This document shows, one piece after another, positions 57,767 to 64,000 of a stretch of 64,000 nucleotides of DNA (its first letter is position 1; every line of letters starts with the position of its first letter). The position numbers and the translations under genes are program-made. A model generated the notes under the pieces. It did no database searches. It was not told the DNA's origin and saw only the letters and a list, made by a program, of their open reading frames with translations. This DNA comes from Purpureocillium takamizusanense (lineage: Eukaryota; Ascomycota; Sordariomycetes; Hypocreales; Ophiocordycipitaceae), in NCBI RefSeq assembly GCF_022605165.1, contig NC_063075.1:372001-436000 (forward strand). Direction: 5' to 3'.

Positions 57767-59462
57767 ATGGCCTCCAAAGCCGAGCTCGAGGGCGATATCC
57801 AGTATATCAAGACCCCCAAGGCTCAGCCCTCGGCATTTGAGTCGACCCAGGATTGCGGCGTCCCAATCACCAGCGTGAGCCTCGACATTGCCCTTGCCGG
57901 CTGCTCACCGACCTTGCTGACCCTGATCTCAGTCCGCGGCCATCCACAATGCCCCTTTGCCGGCCGAGGGACCCGGCAATGTGAGCTTTTCCAACATGGC
58001 CCTGGGCGGTCTGCTCATTGGTGTGCCGATCTTGCTCGCGCGCTTTCTCGGCGGCGGATTCAAGACTACCATCTTCTTCATCATCGTCTTGTTCTTCCCA
58101 ATCCTTATCGCTTTCTGGGCCTACGCTTCTCGCTTCAGCCCTCGCATCAATGACAAGGTCCAGCTCCCTGGGCGCGCCATTGAGCAGTATGTGACCTTCA
58201 AGGACCCCGCGGACAAGGCCAAGTGGAGCGGCAGAAACACGGTCCCCATCCAGACATTCTCTGAGCTCTACGTCGATGGAAAGGCCGACTTCAACGGCGA
58301 TTGTCTCGATGTGCTGGAGCACCGACACGACTGGTCCAACTTCACCTTCACTTGGGATCTGTTCAAGTTCATCCTTTTCACCTTCTTCCGCGATGTCGCT
58401 CTGCATACCCGCGATCAGGACATGGAGCAGATCCGACCCAATTATGACCGGGGCAACGACCACTACGCCTGGTTCCTGGGCCCTCGCATGATCTACACCA
58501 GCGGCGTCATCTCGGACCCCGAAAAGGAGGAAACTCTTGAGGAGCTGCAGGACAACAAGATGGCTGTTGTCTGCGAAAAGCTCGAGCTCAAGGAGGGCGA
58601 GACTCTTCTCGACATTGGCTGTGGTTGGGGAACGCTCGCCAAGTTTGCCAGTGTCAACTACGGTGCCAAGGTCACAGGCCTGACCATTGCTGAGAACCAG
58701 ACCGCCTGGGGCAACGATGTTCTGCGCCGCGCGGGGGTCCCGGAGGAGCAGAGTCGCATCATCTGCATGGACTACCGCGATGCGCCACGCAAGAAGTACA
58801 ACAAGATTTCGCAGCTCGAGATGGGCGAGCACGTTGGAATTCGGAGGCTCACAACGTTCTTCCGCCAATGCTACGACATGCTCGAAGATGACGGCTCCAT
58901 GTACGTCCAGCTGTCTGGTCTGCGACAAGCCTGGCAGTACGAGGACTTCATTTGGGGTCTGTACCTGAACAAGTACATCTTCCGAGGTGCTGATGCCTCG
59001 ACTCCTCTCTGGAACTATACTCGATCGCTCGAAATGGCTGGCTTTGAGATCAAGAGGTAAGAGTGGCGTGCCCAAGTCGGACGCATATGACACATTGCTG
59101 ACACCATCAAGCGTCGACACGGTCGGTGTGCACTACTCTGCTACTCTTTGGAGATGGTACCGAAACTGGGTCGGCAACAAGCAGGAGATCACAGCCAAGT
59201 ACGGCCAGAGGTGGTACCGCGTAAGTGTCATCTTGTACAGGCCAACAAACACATATAGACAACTGACTGGTGATAGATTTGGGAGCTCTTCCTGGCCTGG
59301 TCTGTCATTGCCTCCCGTCAAGGCAGCGCCACCTGCTTCCAGATCCTGGTGGTCAAGAACCTTAACGCGACACACCGGATCAATGGCCACGGCTCTCAGT
59401 TCGGCATCCTGGGCGCTCTCGCCAAGAGCAGAGCGAGCGGGAAGTCGACCATTGCTAAGTAA
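57767..59462 (+). CDS. Sphingolipid C9-methyltransferase
   Basis: Four exons, 57767..57874, 57933..59056, 59112..59220 and 59277..59462, give 508 aa, the usual family length. The enzyme transfers a methyl group from S-adenosylmethionine to C9 of the sphingoid base of fungal glucosylceramides in the ER. Two adjacent hydrophobic helices lie near residues 50-100 (ALGGLLIGVPILLARFLGGG, TTIFFIIVLFFPILIAFWAY). The cyclopropane-synthase-type methyltransferase fold follows: ELYVDGKADFNGDCLDVLEH, FLGPRMIYTSGVISD, the SAM-binding GETLLDIGCGWGTLAKFA, then VTGLTIAENQTAW and CMDYRD, GEHVGIRRL and SVDTVGVHYSATLWRWYRNW (joined across intron 2), and WELFLAWSVIASRQGSATC at the end. Everything is conserved, so it is likely functional. 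Fungi often carry one or two copies; methylated glucosylceramides affect growth, membrane properties and recognition by plant or animal defensins. Confidence 0.94.
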
Positions 59463-59949
59463 TACTTGGCGGCACTGGTAGAGGATTTTGGTCGGTCTGG
59501 GGGCCCAACCGGTCTGTCATGGCGGTTGGTGGACCTTTGAGCAAGGCCAATTAGCTACGTTTTGGAAGGATGACCTCAGAGGCGTGCTAAAAAAAAAGAA
59601 AAGGGCAAATAAGCGGTGAGGCGATCATAAGAGCTAGAGCCCAATGCTTTAGAAGGATCAATCGTCGTGATGGGTGACACAAACACCATGCAAGGCATGA
59701 AGGATGGACCGCTTTATACATGTATGATTAAGTGCCAGAAAATTCATCTAGTAGAAGGATAGAAAGACCATCGGAACAGAACGTCTTGGCCATGGAATTG
59801 CTTGCAAGTAGGGGAAACCGGCACCTGTCGATGGCCCTGACATGTGGATCAAAATCGGGATGCTCATGGCCCTCCAGATAGCCTCGCCGCTCAAGTATTT
59901 GAGTGTCAACCATGTCATGAAGACTCGCGGAAATCGGAGCCAGTCATAC
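59463..59949. other. Convergent 3' intergenic region
   Basis: About 490 bp between the methyltransferase and subtilisin gene ends. It includes an A-rich run near 59590. No gene. Confidence 0.5.
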
Positions 59950-61329
<1,380 letters not shown>

Positions 61330-61425
61330 CTTGAGTGAGTTGTCTGAAAAGGCGGTAACTGTGATTGTAATGGAGAGAGGTGCTTGGATGAATTCAAAGA
61401 ACACGAGTATGACAGGAACTCGCTC

Positions 61426-61431
61426 TATATA
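61426..61431 (-). promoter_or_regulatory. TATA box of the subtilisin gene
   Basis: TATATA on the minus strand about 97 bp before the ATG at 61329. Confidence 0.45.
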
Positions 61432-63075
61432 CCGCTGAATGTGCTGCGAAGCAGTGATTATGAAGCCTCAGCGTACCTCATCTGGCGAGGAGCACACTCA
61501 TGCGAAGTCACCTACCAAGTCCGGAAAGACGCTGAGTACAGGGGCTCCCGCCTTGTTGGGACAGACTAGTGGCTCCTTGATCGCGCGAACAATAAAGATA
61601 TATAGTGTCTTGTGACTGTAAACTGCCGAATCGACTTAGTCTCCCTCCGGCGGGCATATACCGAACCACCCGGGCCCGATGAGCTGCGCATCTTGGCTTA
61701 CAGATCAGTCAGGTCCTTTAAAGTAGCGACCGGGTTCAGAACTCAGCCTTTCCGGATCGACAAGGTGCAAGGTTTGGCGCATCAGCTCGGCTTGGCCCGA
61801 ATCCTACCACATGCTCCATCGGGATAAGCCTGGCTTGAGTCCCGAGGATTGCGTTGTCGTCGAGGTGGGGAATGTAGCTCTAGGCCGATGTTCGATTACA
61901 CGTTTCCCCATCCCGTAATCCGACCGTACGTATTGCCATGTGTCCTTGGTACACTAGCATCGCCCAAGTAACTACTTTCCGTGGCTGGGAAGGGTTTCCA
62001 GGTCAAAACCCACCCCGAAGGGCTAGCGTGCGAGCGACGGCCCGATGACCGAAGTTACGTCGAAAGATAACGACGCCCGAAGAAAGTGTGAAGCACGATA
62101 AAAATGCGAGTTTTGATTGCGTACAACGACTACCTACCTAAATACGCGGGCTGCTGTTTCATAAACGCAAAAGGACCATCTATGATTTGGTCGTACTTTC
62201 CTCGTCTGCATGTACCAAGCCAGCCCTCGGAGTGTTCCAGATCACGACGGGCCTTTTTAGAGATAGCCGAGGTTTATCGACTGGAGAGACTATAGGTTTG
62301 CGGCGAACCTGATTTAGAAGGCGACGTAATCGTCTCAGTCTACAAGGCAGGCCCTGTATCCTGTAATTAAGGTAGCTGACATGCTGGGGTCAGAATATGA
62401 CACAATGCCTCGCAGCGTGAAGAGTCTAACTCGCAAATCTGGCAAGTCAAGGTATCCATACGAGGCCGAGGGCAGCATTGTTAAAACATGGGACCGGACC
62501 CGGCGATGTGAGGGAGATTGGAGGGATACATAGTACCGGCTAACAGCCCAACAGACTGCCAGCCCTAGGTCGTTTCACATTTAACCCCGTCCATGGTGTT
62601 TGCGCTTCTAACTGACTAGCCGAGCAGATTTTGATATTTGCGTCATTCAGCGAGAATGGAGAGGGCAGAAATCACTTTATGTAACATTGTTAACATTACG
62701 GAGTAGATGAGGTAATAACCCGGTGGTTGGATAGCGAGGCTGGAGTGAACTTCCGTGTCTAGCCGGCCGTATATATTACCTGCCTGCGGGCCATTGCAGC
62801 AAGTTCCAGCTGCCTGTTATGACATACTCCAAATATCCTATTCAACAACGAGAGCAGCGTCATTGCATCTTTCTATGACCAAGGCTCTGTCCTGGCGGGC
62901 GTATATGTAACTTCGCCTGAGTTGACAAAGGAACGCTCTCCATGTGCCGTTCAATTTCAAGTACATGTATATTGCGGCGGAGGCGTGCTATTTGGATACT
63001 AGCTATTGTCTTTTTGGCCATCAAGGGTCAAAGGACGCTGAAGCGGCGGCTTGTAGCTACTGCGGGGCTCCACGA

Positions 63076-63152
63076 GCAATTGAAGCCGGCCGATTAGCTG
63101 CAGAATTGAAGCTATCGCGGCAGCCGGGCTGCCGTAGTAATTGACGCTATCG
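63076..63152 (+). repeat. Three related copies of the AATTGAAGCYATCG-type motif
   Basis: GCAATTGAAGCCGGCC (63076-63091), AGAATTGAAGCTATCG (63102-63117) and GTAATTGACGCTATCG (63137-63152), spaced 26 and 35 bp apart. They match the pair at 9040-9103. Most likely a fragment of a dispersed repeat. Confidence 0.5.
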
Positions 63153-63692
63153 CGACTTGCGGCATTTACCTCTTTTGACGGCCTTCGCCCCGAGTATGGT
63201 GTCTGAATAGAAGACAGGCGGTGGCCAAATACCTGCTCTCGGAGTAGGCAGGCTTACCTGAACTTGGACTTACCTAATTCATTCTCTCGGTCGGTCAGAA
63301 TATACGCCGCACGAGAGGCGCACATGACGCACCATCACGCCCTCCCCGCGTTGAAGTAAGGCGTAGCGGAATTCTGAGCGTTCTCCGCGTCGGTTCTCGC
63401 CAGGGCCTCTTTACCCCACACCGTTTCCCGCGATGCTCTCTTCCCCAGGTCTGTGGCACAGGGGGGCACTGATGCGGGGTGGCAAGGTCGGTCGCGGACG
63501 CACATGTAGTGCTTCTCGTTTGAAGAGCTGCGCCGCGCTAAAGCAGACTCGAGTATTGTTGACAGTCGATCCATCGCGAGCTTCTCAAGTTAATAGTGAT
63601 GCGACGGCCGCTTATAGTGAGATGTGGTGTGCGCACAAGGGGTCGTGGCAAGGTATGGCTGACCCGTGACCAGCGATGCCTTCGTCTGCAGG

Positions 63693-63700
63693 TATATATA
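63693..63700 (+). promoter_or_regulatory. TATA box of the right-edge secreted-protein gene
   Basis: TATATATA 84 bp upstream of the ATG at 63784; good spacing for an inducible fungal gene. Confidence 0.5.
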
Positions 63701-63783
63701 GCTGAGCTGGTGCCGCCTATGGCTCTCTCGAAGGAGCAATGTCCAGGCAGAACACGCAATTATAGTTCTATTCTATCCGCCCA

Positions 63784-64000
63784 ATGGCTCCCTCTAATAC
63801 TTGGGGTCGCCTTCGTGTTGCTGGGGCTCTCTCGATCTTGGCGGGCCTCAGCGGGGTCAGCGGCATTCCCAAGAGCACGCTCATCAATCCTCCAAGCTCC
63901 TTCTTCGCAACCAGCCAAGTTGAGTACTCCTCAGCTCTCAACATCGCTGCGAGCGATGGTGACTTGTGGCCTACTACGTGGGCCGACGATGACAACATCT
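63784..64000 (+). CDS. Secreted protein, 5' part only (runs off the window)
   Basis: Open frame from the ATG at 63784 to the window end, 72 codons and continuing. Residues 1-30 read as a signal peptide (basic start, hydrophobic VAGALSILAGLSGVSG), followed by a mature region with FFATSQVEYSSALNIAASDG and DLWPTTWADDDNI. The DLWPTTWADDDN motif recalls fungal secreted proteins of the DUF4185/beta-propeller glycosidase-like kind, but the fragment is too short to name a family. A TATA box lies upstream. It follows the subtilisin gene after a gene-poor gap and may be another extracellular enzyme. Confidence 0.7.
   Translation, partial: MAPSNTWGRLRVAGALSILAGLSGVSGIPKSTLINPPSSFFATSQVEYSSALNIAASDGDLWPTTWADDDNI

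Larger units (their letters stand above)
61330..63783. other. 2.45-kb gene-poor stretch
   Basis: No coding gene is supported. Frames are short with mixed stops. It holds a group of related 16-bp motifs at 63076-63152, and at its right end the promoter of the next secreted-protein gene. Confidence 0.5.

Noticed and set aside
57867..59120. 417-codon minus-strand open frame
   Set aside because: Antisense of the sphingolipid C9-methyltransferase gene, whose sense strand has all family motifs.

Overview
The window is nuclear DNA of a filamentous ascomycete, most likely a hypocrealean Sordariomycete. The evidence is many 50-100 nt introns with GTAAGT/GTATGT-type donors and CTAAC/CTGAC-type branch sites, families such as a Chit42-type GH18 chitinase, a GH75 chitosanase, a PTH11/rhodopsin-type membrane protein, a sphingolipid C9-methyltransferase and two Zn2Cys6 regulators, and no prokaryotic operon structure. 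The species cannot be fixed from sequence alone. I rebuilt 18 protein-coding genes plus one running off the right edge, mostly by joining exons by hand; splice sites are inferred from consensus and frame. No rRNA, tRNA or CRISPR could be supported.

Layout. 0-8 kb: SPT8 (SAGA subunit) and a membrane-anchored flavin monooxygenase, both GC-rich. 8-14 kb: a gene-poor stretch, then a secreted chitinase and, convergent to it, a fatty acid hydroxylase/sterol desaturase-family enzyme. 17-32 kb: an accessory block made of a second flavin monooxygenase, a rhodopsin-type seven-helix protein, an UNC93-like transporter, a Zn2Cys6 regulator, a nitronate monooxygenase and a delta-12-type desaturase. 35-47 kb: GC-rich NIPA-type magnesium transporter, cellobiose-dehydrogenase-like GMC flavoenzyme, an MFS drug/polyamine-type transporter and a maltose/hexose-type transporter. 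48-61 kb: GH24 lysozyme, Zn2Cys6 regulator, hexokinase-like protein, GH75 chitosanase, sphingolipid C9-methyltransferase, subtilisin. 61-64 kb: gene-poor, ending in the 5' part of another secreted protein.

How the genes may work together (inference). The 48-61 kb block puts enzymes against peptidoglycan, chitosan and protein around a Zn2Cys6 factor and a divergent hexokinase-like protein, which would fit a nutrient-sensing, antagonism or scavenging locus. The 17-29 kb block pairs an N/C-oxygenating FMO with a nitronate monooxygenase, a transporter and a regulator but has no PKS/NRPS/terpene backbone enzyme, so it would be a small tailoring or detoxification cluster. Unusual gene-structure details include two inferred GC-AG introns, one in each FMO gene, and a 36-nt intron in the desaturase.
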